From: DAONDQ01 sp035402645
GTDB lineage: Bacteria > Cloacimonadota > Cloacimonadia > Cloacimonadales > DAONDQ01
Assembly: GCA_035402645.1 (NCBI GenBank)
Contig: DAONDQ010000001.1
Coordinates: 1 to 64,000 of the forward strand
DNA length: 64,000 nucleotides
Direction: 5' to 3'
A model generated the notes under the pieces. That model was not told the origin of the DNA and did no database searches. It was given only the letters and a program-made list of their open reading frames with translations. Below, piece after piece: positions 17,018 to 26,434 of this stretch. Numbering within the stretch: position 1 is the stretch's first letter; each line of letters opens with the position of its first letter. A program made the translations under genes and the position numbers.

Positions 17018-20000
17018 TTATTTAAGTAATACAAACTTACCGGTCTTTATTTTCCCGTTTTCCTTATTTTCCACAGAGAAAAGATAAATACCGCTAGCTG
17101 TTATTTGGTTATGTTTCGACAAGAGATCCCATGAATGGATACCACTTGCAGTGATACCAAGGGATGCGGCTTTACTGACCGTGATGACATCTTCATTATA
17201 AGCGCCATCATGGTTTATTTCATCGACTAAATCACCCGCAAGGGTATAGATACGAATCTTACAGTGCTCTGGAATATTCACGAACCATATCCGTTTGCTC
17301 TTATCACCCTTCGTATCATTTTCTCTTCTTCCGTCAAATTTACTCAATCCGAGGTAAGGGTTCGGAACTACGTATATGTTGTTCATCTTTTCCTTTGCAA
17401 CAGGACCCGGGAAAAAGACTTTCATATTTGCGTCTGTATCTCGACCTGTTTCAAGGTAATTCAGATCCTGCTTCGGTATACCTCTGTCATATGCTGTTAC
17501 GGCAACATAATATTCCAAACCCTTGGGCGGGTATAGGATCGCAGAGTTGTAATAACGACGAGCTAAACGAGTTTGACGAAGCTTTTCAAGCTTACCTGTT
17601 GTATCCCCAAATTGCGGAAGAGGTAAACTCGTCTGTCCACCGTGACTCAACAAGGGAATAAGCGCATCATCATAAAGTTCGGTATATATATCAACAGGTA
17701 CATTAGGATTCCTAAATAGCAGCGCCTGTTGAATCTTTTCCTCTTTCGTAGGATATGCCGGGTTCGAAGCCATGGCGTCAGCAGCTGATTGAAGTTCAGT
17801 GGACCATTCTACGTTAGGATTATAAAGAGGCTTTCCATATAGCGTATCGCCAACGACAACCTTCTTGAACATATAATTAACATCATACTTGTAGAACATT
17901 GTATCTGCTTCTGTGGCAATTGTCAAATTAGGAAGTCCCTTCTCAATTCCTGTATAACCACCAAAATCGGCATAAACGGGATTTCCAAGATTGACTTGAT
18001 AGTCTGTCCAATCACGCCAAGTATCTTTTTTATCCCATTTTTCCTTCATTTCCCAATCTTCTTGAGAACCGCTACCTGAACGTCCCCAAAGTGTGTACCC
18101 TTGGAAGTCATGGCGTAATCTATAAGAAGTATAGGGATTTACAATTGCATTTACATTCGGATAATCAATTCCGGGTATATCATGACCGGGTTTGAATTCA
18201 TCCGGGAATTGAGACCAATCAACATATAACTGATCACTATCAATACCTGGATGTGTTGGAGTTGTTGACTGCCAACCAGTAACTGCATTTGTAACTGTTT
18301 TTGAATCAGTTGAAAATTCTGACCGGTTATCCCAATATACATCGATTCTATTACCATTATCAGCAATAAACGCAGCCATTTTGGGAATTGCCGGAGGTTC
18401 TGGTGGACTGTAATGTGGGTATGTATCAGGTAATACCACTGTTGCTAATGTCTGTGCTTCCCCATAAATCAATGCTGCCCAGTTGGCTGAAGCTTTCAGG
18501 GATTCGAGATCTGTGCCGGGGAATACTGCGATAACAATCTTCATCGTGTTACCTGGTTTCAGATTCCATGAATTCGCAGTAGGTGCATCGTATCCGTGCT
18601 GATCACCATAGAACGCAAAGAGATAACGGGTATCTGAAGGAGTTGGTTGTTCATATGCTCCATCCTGGTCTGGACGAAGTGAAGTATACTTATTTGTATT
18701 CGGATTATGATTTACCAATAACCAGTATTTCTCATTTGCTGTTTTCTTGGGACTGTACAGCGGTGCTAATTGTGTTGCATCGCCATCGTCAGGTCCATCT
18801 CCTCTTTTCCAATACCAACAAGCAAATTGAAGTTCATCTGGATTAGGTGTACAGACACGGGAACCAACATAACCAGTTGTTAAACCACCGTCACCATCTG
18901 CATCACGGGTATAAGCAAATTCATAACCTTTACCACGTACGTAACCTGATACATCATCCAGTGAACGCTGGTCACCATTCCAGGTTTGTGGGCCGCAATC
19001 GCAGTCCATGTATATACCCATTGCGCAGTCATATAAAGTATCAAGAGGATTGAAATTGGTAATATCGAATTCAACATAACATAAGTTCTTGATGTATTCA
19101 TAACTCCACTGATAACTCATCTGTCTGACCATGACATTCAAGGGAACATGCTTATTCGAAGCAGCATCTCTTCCAAAATCACGATCTCCGGCAGTTCCAA
19201 ATGGACTAAAATCATAATAGTATGAATCAAAGTCCTGTTCTGAAACTGGCGCACCATCTTCATCAACAAGATGGTCATTATCATCATCATATGGCGTTGT
19301 AAAGTTGTAATCAGTATTTGTTCCAATTTCTTTCAAATCCATGAATCCAAGAGGAAACCATATATCGATGTTGTTTCCTTTCGTTATTTGGCTAACTTGA
19401 AACTGAGTAAGTTGGGAAAGATACATTCCACTGAAACTTGAGAACTGTGCAGGTAATTCACTGCCGGGTCTGAAGGGGAATGTATAACCAGGAAAATCCT
19501 CGTCAATGAGTCCATCACCGTCATCATCCACGCCTCTCTTTTGGAAACGTGTGGATGCTGCCATGATATCGTCTGAATTCTGGTAGGCAGTGTATTGAGC
19601 TGCAATCGCATCGTTATTACTTTCGAGAGGATTATACGCTGGCAGGAACTCATATAAACCCGCATCACCATCAAAACCTACAGTAACGAGAGTATCAACT
19701 ACAGGTTTTTTGTTCGGATTCCACAAAGGATCATCAGCAGTAATAACTCGAGCACTATCTGCGGGAGTAGCATAAGGATTCGACGCCAACCAATATAATT
19801 TCTTTCCTGCTGAATTTCTGCGAGGTTTCTTAGCACCGAACCATAGTGCTCCCTGATATAGATAATCTATACCTGAACCACCAGGATATTCAAGTGAGGG
19901 CCATTGCGGAACAGCTCCATCACCAGCACCAAAGAAGCCATAATTACTAACTCGCAACCAGATATTTCCAACATTATGCCATTTGGAAAGATCAAACTTC

Positions 20001-20098
20001 TTTGATTGGGATTGCGGTGAAACTGCTCTTGCCGTCAACAGGGACGCAAGTAGAAGAAACACCAGCAAAATAATAACACATTTTAAGGATAATCTCAT
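17018..20098 (-). CDS. Giant secreted T9SS-type protein
   Basis: 1026 residues with a signal peptide (1-25). Residues around 190-205 (DDDGDGLIDEDF) and 274-286 (DDDNDHLVDEDG) are acidic DxDxDG calcium-binding-type loops, the same motif as in the neighbouring barrel. The body is Tyr/Trp/Asp-rich and unassigned. The C-terminus is a FlgD-like / sorting domain: YVVPNPYLG, then CKIRIYTLAGDLVDEI, then ASGIYLFSVENKENG, ending TGKFVLLK. It is likely exported and surface-anchored. Nine bases separate it from the PorV-like gene, so the two are made together. Confidence 0.83.
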   Translation of the reverse strand: MRLSLKCVIILLVFLLLASLLTARAVSPQSQSKKFDLSKWHNVGNIWLRVSNYGFFGAGDGAVPQWPSLEYPGGSGIDYLYQGALWFGAKKPRRNSAGKKLYWLASNPYATPADSARVITADDPLWNPNKKPVVDTLVTVGFDGDAGLYEFLPAYNPLESNNDAIAAQYTAYQNSDDIMAASTRFQKRGVDDDGDGLIDEDFPGYTFPFRPGSELPAQFSSFSGMYLSQLTQFQVSQITKGNNIDIWFPLGFMDLKEIGTNTDYNFTTPYDDDNDHLVDEDGAPVSEQDFDSYYYDFSPFGTAGDRDFGRDAASNKHVPLNVMVRQMSYQWSYEYIKNLCYVEFDITNFNPLDTLYDCAMGIYMDCDCGPQTWNGDQRSLDDVSGYVRGKGYEFAYTRDADGDGGLTTGYVGSRVCTPNPDELQFACWYWKRGDGPDDGDATQLAPLYSPKKTANEKYWLLVNHNPNTNKYTSLRPDQDGAYEQPTPSDTRYLFAFYGDQHGYDAPTANSWNLKPGNTMKIVIAVFPGTDLESLKASANWAALIYGEAQTLATVVLPDTYPHYSPPEPPAIPKMAAFIADNGNRIDVYWDNRSEFSTDSKTVTNAVTGWQSTTPTHPGIDSDQLYVDWSQFPDEFKPGHDIPGIDYPNVNAIVNPYTSYRLRHDFQGYTLWGRSGSGSQEDWEMKEKWDKKDTWRDWTDYQVNLGNPVYADFGGYTGIEKGLPNLTIATEADTMFYKYDVNYMFKKVVVGDTLYGKPLYNPNVEWSTELQSAADAMASNPAYPTKEEKIQQALLFRNPNVPVDIYTELYDDALIPLLSHGGQTSLPLPQFGDTTGKLEKLRQTRLARRYYNSAILYPPKGLEYYVAVTAYDRGIPKQDLNYLETGRDTDANMKVFFPGPVAKEKMNNIYVVPNPYLGLSKFDGRRENDTKGDKSKRIWFVNIPEHCKIRIYTLAGDLVDEINHDGAYNEDVITVSKAASLGITASGIHSWDLLSKHNQITASGIYLFSVENKENGKIKTGKFVLLK

Positions 20099-20158
20099 GT
20101 ATAATCCTCCACTCTATACTATATTATCATCTAAATAATCGATACAAGTTATTAGCCA

Positions 20159-20812
20159 TTATTGGCTTAATGAAAATACCACAGGAATTGATGCCCAGCA
20201 AGCTACCGGTTTTCCACCACTCTTTGCGGGTTGGAATTTCCATTTACGCACAGCAGTCTTTGCAGCATCATCAAGTCCATTAGGGCTGCTATCCAAGGAT
20301 TTCTTCACTTCAATCGCACCAACTCTACCATCCACTAAAATTTCAACGTCAAGCCACACCGTCCCTTGAATTTTAGCACGGCGTGCAAAATCGGTGTACT
20401 CAGGAACGACTTTTGAAACAACTACTGGTGGATCTTCGTATGCTACAAATCTGGGAGTTTTACCTTCTTCACGAATGCCACCCACTTTATTCGTCATTTG
20501 AGTACTCAACACAGTTGATTCGATTGTTTCAACTGTTCCAACATCATCACCAGTACTCTTTCCACCAACATTCTCATCGATCACGATATTGAAAACAGGC
20601 TTGGAGATATTTTCCGGTGGCTTGATCTTTTCTCTCATCTCTGGAGGTATATCTATGGTAATAACATCCTTGCTTTCGTATTGATATGGTTTGATACTCA
20701 GCTTGGGAGACACCATAACCAGGAATAAGAAAAAGAGTATAGCCCAACTGAAGGATTTGTCCAAATAAGACAAAGCAACATCTTTCCAATCGTACAAATG
20801 CTTGTGTGCCAT
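20159..20812 (-). CDS. tonB: TonB energy transducer
   Basis: 217 residues: a short cytoplasmic start, one membrane anchor (about 20-38), a periplasmic spacer with a PPEMREKIKPPENISKP stretch, and a C-terminal TonB domain (about 128-217; VVPEYTDFARRAKIQGTVWL and TAVRKWKFQPAKSGGKPV). TonB couples the ExbB/ExbD proton flux to outer-membrane receptors. Its start overlaps the upstream exbD stop by one base (TAATG), so translation is coupled. The receptor gene at the head of the same run is its probable client. Confidence 0.92.
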   Translation of the reverse strand: MAHKHLYDWKDVALSYLDKSFSWAILFFLFLVMVSPKLSIKPYQYESKDVITIDIPPEMREKIKPPENISKPVFNIVIDENVGGKSTGDDVGTVETIESTVLSTQMTNKVGGIREEGKTPRFVAYEDPPVVVSKVVPEYTDFARRAKIQGTVWLDVEILVDGRVGAIEVKKSLDSSPNGLDDAAKTAVRKWKFQPAKSGGKPVACWASIPVVFSLSQ

Positions 20813-21228
20813 TATGACCTCTTTTTTCTTGCTTCGAAGGATACTTTATAAGCACCAACATCCTGCATCTGTTTCATGATATCAGACATCACACCATAAC
20901 GAGTATCGCGATCTGTTCGAAAACATGTAACCAAGTTATAATCCAGTGCTAATTTCTGTTGTTCAACCACCCCAACCTGCTCAAGAGGAACCATAAAATC
21001 ATCTATAAATATCTCTTCATTTTTCGTTACATAAATTGTAGCAGCGTGTTGACGAGGTATTTTAGTCATCTCTTCAGCAATTGGTAAGCGATCAGTTGGA
21101 ACCCAGAACTTTTTTTCCTTAACGAAAACAGTTGTAACCATAAAAAATAATAGTAGAAGGAAAGCAATATCTCCTGTAGAAGTATCAGGAATACTAACAT
21201 GTTTTCTTTTTCTCAGGAACTTAATCAT
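20812..21228 (-). CDS. exbD: ExbD/TolR-type transport protein (second copy)
   Basis: 138 residues from the ATG at 21228, which has a GGGGGA site upstream; an in-frame ATG at 21270 would lie inside the previous gene. One membrane helix (SIPDTSTGDIAFLLLLFFMV, about 12-32) carries the conserved aspartate of the proton path (D19). The rest is a periplasmic ExbD fold (TDRDTRYGVMSDIMKQMQDVGAYKV). Its neighbours are a second ExbD upstream and TonB downstream. Confidence 0.9.
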   Translation of the reverse strand: MIKFLRKRKHVSIPDTSTGDIAFLLLLFFMVTTVFVKEKKFWVPTDRLPIAEEMTKIPRQHAATIYVTKNEEIFIDDFMVPLEQVGVVEQQKLALDYNLVTCFRTDRDTRYGVMSDIMKQMQDVGAYKVSFEARKKRS

Positions 21229-21238
21229 ACTTTCCCCC

Positions 21239-21652
21239 TTAATTAGTCGATAATGAAATCTTAGAAGCACCAGCTTTCTGGAGCTTGTCCAAAACCATAA
21301 TCATATCATTATAGCTTGCTTCACGATCTGTCTTCAAAGAAATAACCATTTTTGGGTTAGTAGTCACGCTTTTGTGAATCATCTCTTCAAGCTTCGGTAA
21401 GTCCTGTTGTGTCATAAGTGTCTCATTGACAAGGAATTGACCATCTTTATTGATAAAGATCCTTGTCATATTCTTTTCTGCTATTTTAACCTGTTGTGCA
21501 CCTTCTACTGCTGCTGGGGGTAAGGTTAATCCCAAACCTATTTTCGTATCAAATTTGGTTGTAGCCATAAAGAATATGATCAACAGGAAAGCAATATCTC
21601 CCGTGGATGTAGTCGGAATTGTTGAACTAGCTTTCCTTTTCCTTTTAATCAT
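21239..21652 (-). CDS. exbD: ExbD/TolR-type transport protein (first copy)
   Basis: 137 residues. The membrane helix reads TIPTTSTGDIAFLLIIFFMAT (about 12-31) with the conserved Asp in STGDIAF. The C-terminal half has the ExbD pattern (VISLKTDREASYNDMIMVLDKLQ). It is followed by a diverged second ExbD, an arrangement with paired ExbD subunits common in FCB bacteria. Both belong to the proton-driven complex with ExbB and TonB. Confidence 0.92.
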   Translation of the reverse strand: MIKRKRKASSTIPTTSTGDIAFLLIIFFMATTKFDTKIGLGLTLPPAAVEGAQQVKIAEKNMTRIFINKDGQFLVNETLMTQQDLPKLEEMIHKSVTTNPKMVISLKTDREASYNDMIMVLDKLQKAGASKISLSTN

Positions 21653-21666
21653 TTTTCAACTCCTCG

Positions 21667-22407
21667 TTAATTCTGCTCAACGAGGGCTTCCATCACTTTT
21701 TCTGTGGATCTCTGCAAGTCAATCACCAGACCGTCAACCACAACCATATATATATTATTCAATAATTGAACAGGAATGGCAACAACCAATCCCGATACAG
21801 TTGTAATCAACGCAACCTTGATACCTGATGCCACGATGGTTGGCTCAACTGAACCGGCTCTTGCGATAGCGTCAAATGCCTGCACCATACCGGCAACTGT
21901 TCCAAGAAAGCCTAACATAGGAGCTAAAGAGATACATGTTCCAAGTTCGGTAAATCCTTTTTCAAGAAATGCCATTTCTATCACACCAGCATTTTCGATC
22001 GCTTTTTCTACTGCTTCAATGCCCTTATCAGCTTTCAAAATAGCAGCATATAAGGTAGCTCCAATAGGACCACGTGTTTTCTTTGCCATTTCAAGGGCTT
22101 CTTTGTAGTTCTTTTTTTCAATTAGTGGAATAAATGTATCCAAAAAATTCGACACATTGATCTTCGCATAACTCAGGGAAATAAACTTCCAAATTGCATA
22201 TGCAATGCCATAAATTGCTACAAAAAGGATTGGCCACATTGCCCATCCACCATCGATGAAGAATTGCACAAAACCACTGCCAAGAACTTTTCTTGCGAGA
22301 GTTTCAAATCCACTCATTTGAGGAGCGGTTGTCTCAGCAGCATATACCAAAGCTGTCATCATGAAGCTGCAGGCCATTATCAAAGTCATTGCGATCTTCT
22401 TTCTCAT
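21667..22407 (-). CDS. exbB: ExbB/TolQ/MotA-type proton channel
   Basis: 246 residues with an N-terminal signal-like helix, one helix around 50-70, and two C-terminal helices. The conserved MotA/TolQ/ExbB block reads GTCISLAPMLGFLGTVAGMVQAF then ASGIKVALITTVSGLVVAIPVQL. It forms the inner-membrane pentamer that powers TonB. It is 21 bases after the receptor gene stop and 14 bases before exbD. Confidence 0.93.
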   Translation of the reverse strand: MRKKIAMTLIMACSFMMTALVYAAETTAPQMSGFETLARKVLGSGFVQFFIDGGWAMWPILFVAIYGIAYAIWKFISLSYAKINVSNFLDTFIPLIEKKNYKEALEMAKKTRGPIGATLYAAILKADKGIEAVEKAIENAGVIEMAFLEKGFTELGTCISLAPMLGFLGTVAGMVQAFDAIARAGSVEPTIVASGIKVALITTVSGLVVAIPVQLLNNIYMVVVDGLVIDLQRSTEKVMEALVEQN

Positions 22408-22428
22408 TTTATCATTCCTCCTAACTTT

Positions 22429-25400
22429 TTAGAAATTATATGATACACCAAAGGTGATGTTTCTTTCGTTATCGACCATGCTTGGATCCAGTATATACAA
22501 TCTATGAACGAAAACCTTCTCCGGATAAACAAAACCAGTATTGGGTTCGGCCAAATCAGGATCATCCCAATAAGGTGAGCCAGTTCGAGGATATACCGCC
22601 AAGATGTTCTTATTCTTGAACAGGTTCTCAACATCCATGAAAAGTCTCAGGGATGTTTTCTTATTCAAAGCAAAAGTCTTCGTAAGTTTCAAGTTCGTTG
22701 TCTGTGTGAAATCCTTACGCTTGCTGTTTGTATCCAGATATGTATTACCTACACTCGTCATGCCAGTATAAGGGCTACCGGAAGAAATATTATATGTCAG
22801 GTTGGCAGAAAAATCATCCAATGGCAGAATCCAGGTTGTAAACGGAATGAAATATTCTTCACCCCGATCTACCCTGAATGTGAAATTCGCATTCAGATTA
22901 TGTCTGATGTCCCAATCAAGGGGAAATTCACGAAGTGATGTTTGTTCGTCTTGAATCACAACATCGGAATTATTGCCCTGTGCCCATGCCAGTGAATATG
23001 CAAGGTTAGCGGAGAAGAAATTGGACAAATATTTCTCCAGGGTCAGATCGATTCCTCGCGTGCTGCCGTAGTCTTCTGAGATATACTGATAGTAGTATTC
23101 ATTATCGGCTTTTCTAACCTTTTTTGTGCTGACATAATTGTAAATATTCTTATAATAAGCAGTGATATCAGCAACATAATCTTCAGAGATCTGATGTTGT
23201 AGTCCGACTTCATAAGTAACCGTGATTTGCGGTTGAAGAGAAGGATTTCCAACCACTGGATGATCCGTAACATCTGTTGAGTCTCTGCTCGTAAAAACGA
23301 ATTGCATCTGTGGCAACTGGTTTTGGTAATTATACGCAAAACGCAGTACATCCCTCTCAGAGATCGGATGAGATACACCTAAACGCGGAGATATCATCAA
23401 CTGCATGCGATCTTTAGGTTTAAAATTAACTGAATAGTATCCATCACCATTCTTTGTGACTTTATACACTTCATATTTCTTGCCGAGATACCAGAAATCG
23501 GCACGAACACCCATATTCACGATCATACCTTCCCATTCCATTTTGTCTTGGATATAGTAGGCTCCCTGAATCGGATCAGCCTTATAACTGTCGCGAGTTC
23601 CTGATGCAGCGTATGCAGCATTCAAGTAATCTTCAGGCTTATAGATAGGAATATATGTCGTAGAGTCAGACTGAACAACAGCAACCAATTGACTTGGTAC
23701 AGAAGCAACAGAATCACTTGGGTTTGTATCTACATAATTATGCATGTTATAGATACCATTCAAGTATCTTTGACGACGATCTTCATATGTGGAAAGGAAT
23801 CCACCAAGCTGATCCTTTACGATATGGTGTTTATAGAATTCAAAACCTGTCTTTGCCAGATGTATTGAATTCAACTGATATTCAAGGTCAGCACGGAAGT
23901 TAAAGGTTGAGGTTTCATCATCAACAAATGTATCGAAGATTGTACCGGGAGCATTAAAGCCGGAAACAAGTTGGGCTTCTTCCAGACCTGTCACACGATA
24001 TGTCCATTCTCTTGCGGCGAGGTAACCATTATCCATGACCTTGTCACCATCTGCATCGATGCTGTTGTACCCATAATCACCATTGTTCAGAATATTATCA
24101 ATATAGCGATTACGATAGGATGCATCGTTTGCAATGGAATCAGGACTGGTATACATATGGAAGTAATCACTTCTCCCAATTCCTTTCGGTCCAAGTTTGT
24201 GAATCTTGTCATAATAACTGGCTTTCACTTTCAGGTTCATCTGGATTGGACTGAAAGAGCGGTCATACGTCATTATGTACTGACGTTGATCAGTCTTGTC
24301 ATATGCATAATGATCGAGTGCATATTTCCAAGTATGCGAATATGGGAAATTCAAAACATGGTCACCACGGACACCCAGGGTTACATTCTGCAGTGCATTG
24401 ATGATATACTTTGTTTTGAGATTCACATTATATGAATTAAAATTCCTATTTCCAAGATCAAATCCCAAGAAATTGTCTCTATCTTCGTAGGGATCACTAG
24501 AAGAATATTGATTTTCAAGAAGGGGGTCATGAACTATGGAATCAGGATTGGAATAAGATTCATGGGACCATAGGAAATCCTGGTTGGGAGAATTCTTATA
24601 TAAAGCACGATAACGACCATCATCCCATGCTGCAGCACCATTTAAATAGAAAGTCAGATTGGGACGTAAAGAAGGGGCAACATCGCCTAAAATCGGTCCG
24701 CCAAGAGCGAATTTGACCAAATCAGAGTTTCTCCCCTTTAAATCGCTTCTATCATTATCAGAAAGACCGCCAAGAAGATGATCTGTATTTAATTCCAACT
24801 TACCTGAATAAAAAGCGTCTCCATCCTTCGTCACAATATTCACAACACCGGATTGGGCATTGCCGTATTCAGCAGAGAAGCTTCCTGTCATGATCTTCAT
24901 ATCCTGGATTGCGTCCGTATCCACTGAAAGGGCTGCACCACCGTCAACCGGGTCAGACACCGACATGCCATCGATTGAATAAACAACTTCATTCGCACGA
25001 CCACCACGAACATGTATCTCACCACCGCTTGTTGTCACACCAGCTTCCAAGGCTATCAAACCTTCAACATCCTTCACGGCGACATCGGCACTTTGATCCA
25101 TTCTGATATCGTGTCCTGAACCAACTTTTGCCTTTTCAATCTTTTCTTCCTTGGCATTCACAGTGACACCTTCGATTGCAACACCCTTGATAGAGAGCTT
25201 TGCATTTACGGTTGCCGTACCATCGGCTGATACACGTACACCGGCTACGGTATATTTATCATAACCGATTGCAGATATCACAACATTATATACTCCGGGT
25301 GGAATATTAATAATGATAAACGATCCATTTTCCTTTGTTTGTGCACCTATCTGCGTTCCCTGTAGGATCACATTCGCATAAGCGATTGGACGACCTGAAG

Positions 25401-25500
25401 AATCGGTCACCCTACCAGCGATACGACCCGTTGTTGATGCAAATAAGGCAATACTGAAAAGAAAGCTTAAGATTACAGCTATTATAATTAGCTTTCTCAT
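22429..25500 (-). CDS. TonB-dependent receptor with carboxypeptidase-like N-domain
   Basis: 1023 residues. Signal peptide 1-22; a CarboxypepD-regulatory beta-sandwich follows (TGRIAGRVTDSSGRPIAYANVILQ.., to about 115). The plug domain is next (about 125-230; VEGLIALEAGVTTSGGEIHVRGG, then AEYGNAQSGVVNIVTK). A large beta-barrel ends in an aromatic residue (GVSYNF). No SusD-like partner is visible, so glycan uptake is not indicated; the substrate is unknown. It heads the exbB-exbD-exbD-tonB run, which implies a dedicated energising complex. A TTGACA-like box lies on the minus strand near 25576-25581. Confidence 0.92.
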   Translation of the reverse strand: MRKLIIIAVILSFLFSIALFASTTGRIAGRVTDSSGRPIAYANVILQGTQIGAQTKENGSFIIINIPPGVYNVVISAIGYDKYTVAGVRVSADGTATVNAKLSIKGVAIEGVTVNAKEEKIEKAKVGSGHDIRMDQSADVAVKDVEGLIALEAGVTTSGGEIHVRGGRANEVVYSIDGMSVSDPVDGGAALSVDTDAIQDMKIMTGSFSAEYGNAQSGVVNIVTKDGDAFYSGKLELNTDHLLGGLSDNDRSDLKGRNSDLVKFALGGPILGDVAPSLRPNLTFYLNGAAAWDDGRYRALYKNSPNQDFLWSHESYSNPDSIVHDPLLENQYSSSDPYEDRDNFLGFDLGNRNFNSYNVNLKTKYIINALQNVTLGVRGDHVLNFPYSHTWKYALDHYAYDKTDQRQYIMTYDRSFSPIQMNLKVKASYYDKIHKLGPKGIGRSDYFHMYTSPDSIANDASYRNRYIDNILNNGDYGYNSIDADGDKVMDNGYLAAREWTYRVTGLEEAQLVSGFNAPGTIFDTFVDDETSTFNFRADLEYQLNSIHLAKTGFEFYKHHIVKDQLGGFLSTYEDRRQRYLNGIYNMHNYVDTNPSDSVASVPSQLVAVVQSDSTTYIPIYKPEDYLNAAYAASGTRDSYKADPIQGAYYIQDKMEWEGMIVNMGVRADFWYLGKKYEVYKVTKNGDGYYSVNFKPKDRMQLMISPRLGVSHPISERDVLRFAYNYQNQLPQMQFVFTSRDSTDVTDHPVVGNPSLQPQITVTYEVGLQHQISEDYVADITAYYKNIYNYVSTKKVRKADNEYYYQYISEDYGSTRGIDLTLEKYLSNFFSANLAYSLAWAQGNNSDVVIQDEQTSLREFPLDWDIRHNLNANFTFRVDRGEEYFIPFTTWILPLDDFSANLTYNISSGSPYTGMTSVGNTYLDTNSKRKDFTQTTNLKLTKTFALNKKTSLRLFMDVENLFKNKNILAVYPRTGSPYWDDPDLAEPNTGFVYPEKVFVHRLYILDPSMVDNERNITFGVSYNF

Positions 25501-25591
25501 TACTGAATCCTCCCTTCTATGCTGACAATTTCTATAATTCTACCTTTCTATCAAAACAAATTGTGTATAGCTTTATGTCAAATTATTTTTG

Positions 25592-26434
25592 TCACTTAAG
25601 ACCTTTTTTACCATGATGGTAAGTCCATTGTTCCGTGCCGTATTTTTCACGTATTAAATCGCTAACTTTTTCTTGCTCATATATATTAAGCTGATTCACC
25701 TCAGAAAACGAATCATTTGACCAGATTTTCTTGAACCCTGAAATCATTGCAGTTACAGCATTCTCATATGAAATGCGATTCTCCAGTATCTCATTGATCG
25801 ATACTGTCTTCTTCCCAAGATATTGATACAGCCTATTTCTCTGATCCTGGGTCAATCCGGGCAGTAAATCCGCTACTTCCGATTGATTTTGATCCAATAA
25901 TATTGAGCCATGTTGGAGAAACAGGTTATTTTTCCTCACTTGCGCACTGCCTACGATCTTTTTCCCCTGATAGGATAGTTCATATCGCGAACTGCTCGAG
26001 AAACATGGGTTATGCGCTTCTCTCTGTTCACGGGATGATAACGATCCCTTCTCAAAATTCACCTGAATCCCCATGATGCGAAAACCTTCTGCCAATGCCT
26101 GGCTAACCTCAGAATAGACATCAATCACATTTCCCTGGAGATGATCAGCCAGAGGGGCTATCACTGCATATGTGATTTCATTCTTATGAAGAACCAGACG
26201 ACCACCGGTGGGACGGCGAATCAGTCCATATCCTTTGGAAAAGATACGTGCCATGTCTGTTTCTTTCTCAGCATCCTGATGGTAACCAAAGGACACAGTA
26301 GGTGGATTCCAATCGTAAAATCGAATTGTGGGTTCTGAAAAGCCATTTTCCAAACCAATTAAAATAGCTTCATCGATTGCCATATTCTCTTCAGGGGCAA
26401 TCTTATTCTGCACGAGTATGCGCCATTTGATCAT
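25592..26434 (-). CDS. lipM: LipM-like octanoyl-protein transferase (lipoate ligase superfamily)
   Basis: 280 residues of the BPL/LplA/LipB fold. RRPTGGRLVLH (about 73-83) is the ligand loop. Cys144 in HNPCFSSSSRYEL aligns with the catalytic cysteine of LipM-type octanoyltransferases, followed by GKKIVGSAQVRK and LFLQHGSILL. LipM moves octanoate from acyl carrier protein to GcvH. A lipoate-scavenging LplA is the alternative, but the cysteine block favours LipM. It overlaps the purM stop by four bases (ATGA). Confidence 0.82.
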   Translation of the reverse strand: MIKWRILVQNKIAPEENMAIDEAILIGLENGFSEPTIRFYDWNPPTVSFGYHQDAEKETDMARIFSKGYGLIRRPTGGRLVLHKNEITYAVIAPLADHLQGNVIDVYSEVSQALAEGFRIMGIQVNFEKGSLSSREQREAHNPCFSSSSRYELSYQGKKIVGSAQVRKNNLFLQHGSILLDQNQSEVADLLPGLTQDQRNRLYQYLGKKTVSINEILENRISYENAVTAMISGFKKIWSNDSFSEVNQLNIYEQEKVSDLIREKYGTEQWTYHHGKKGLK

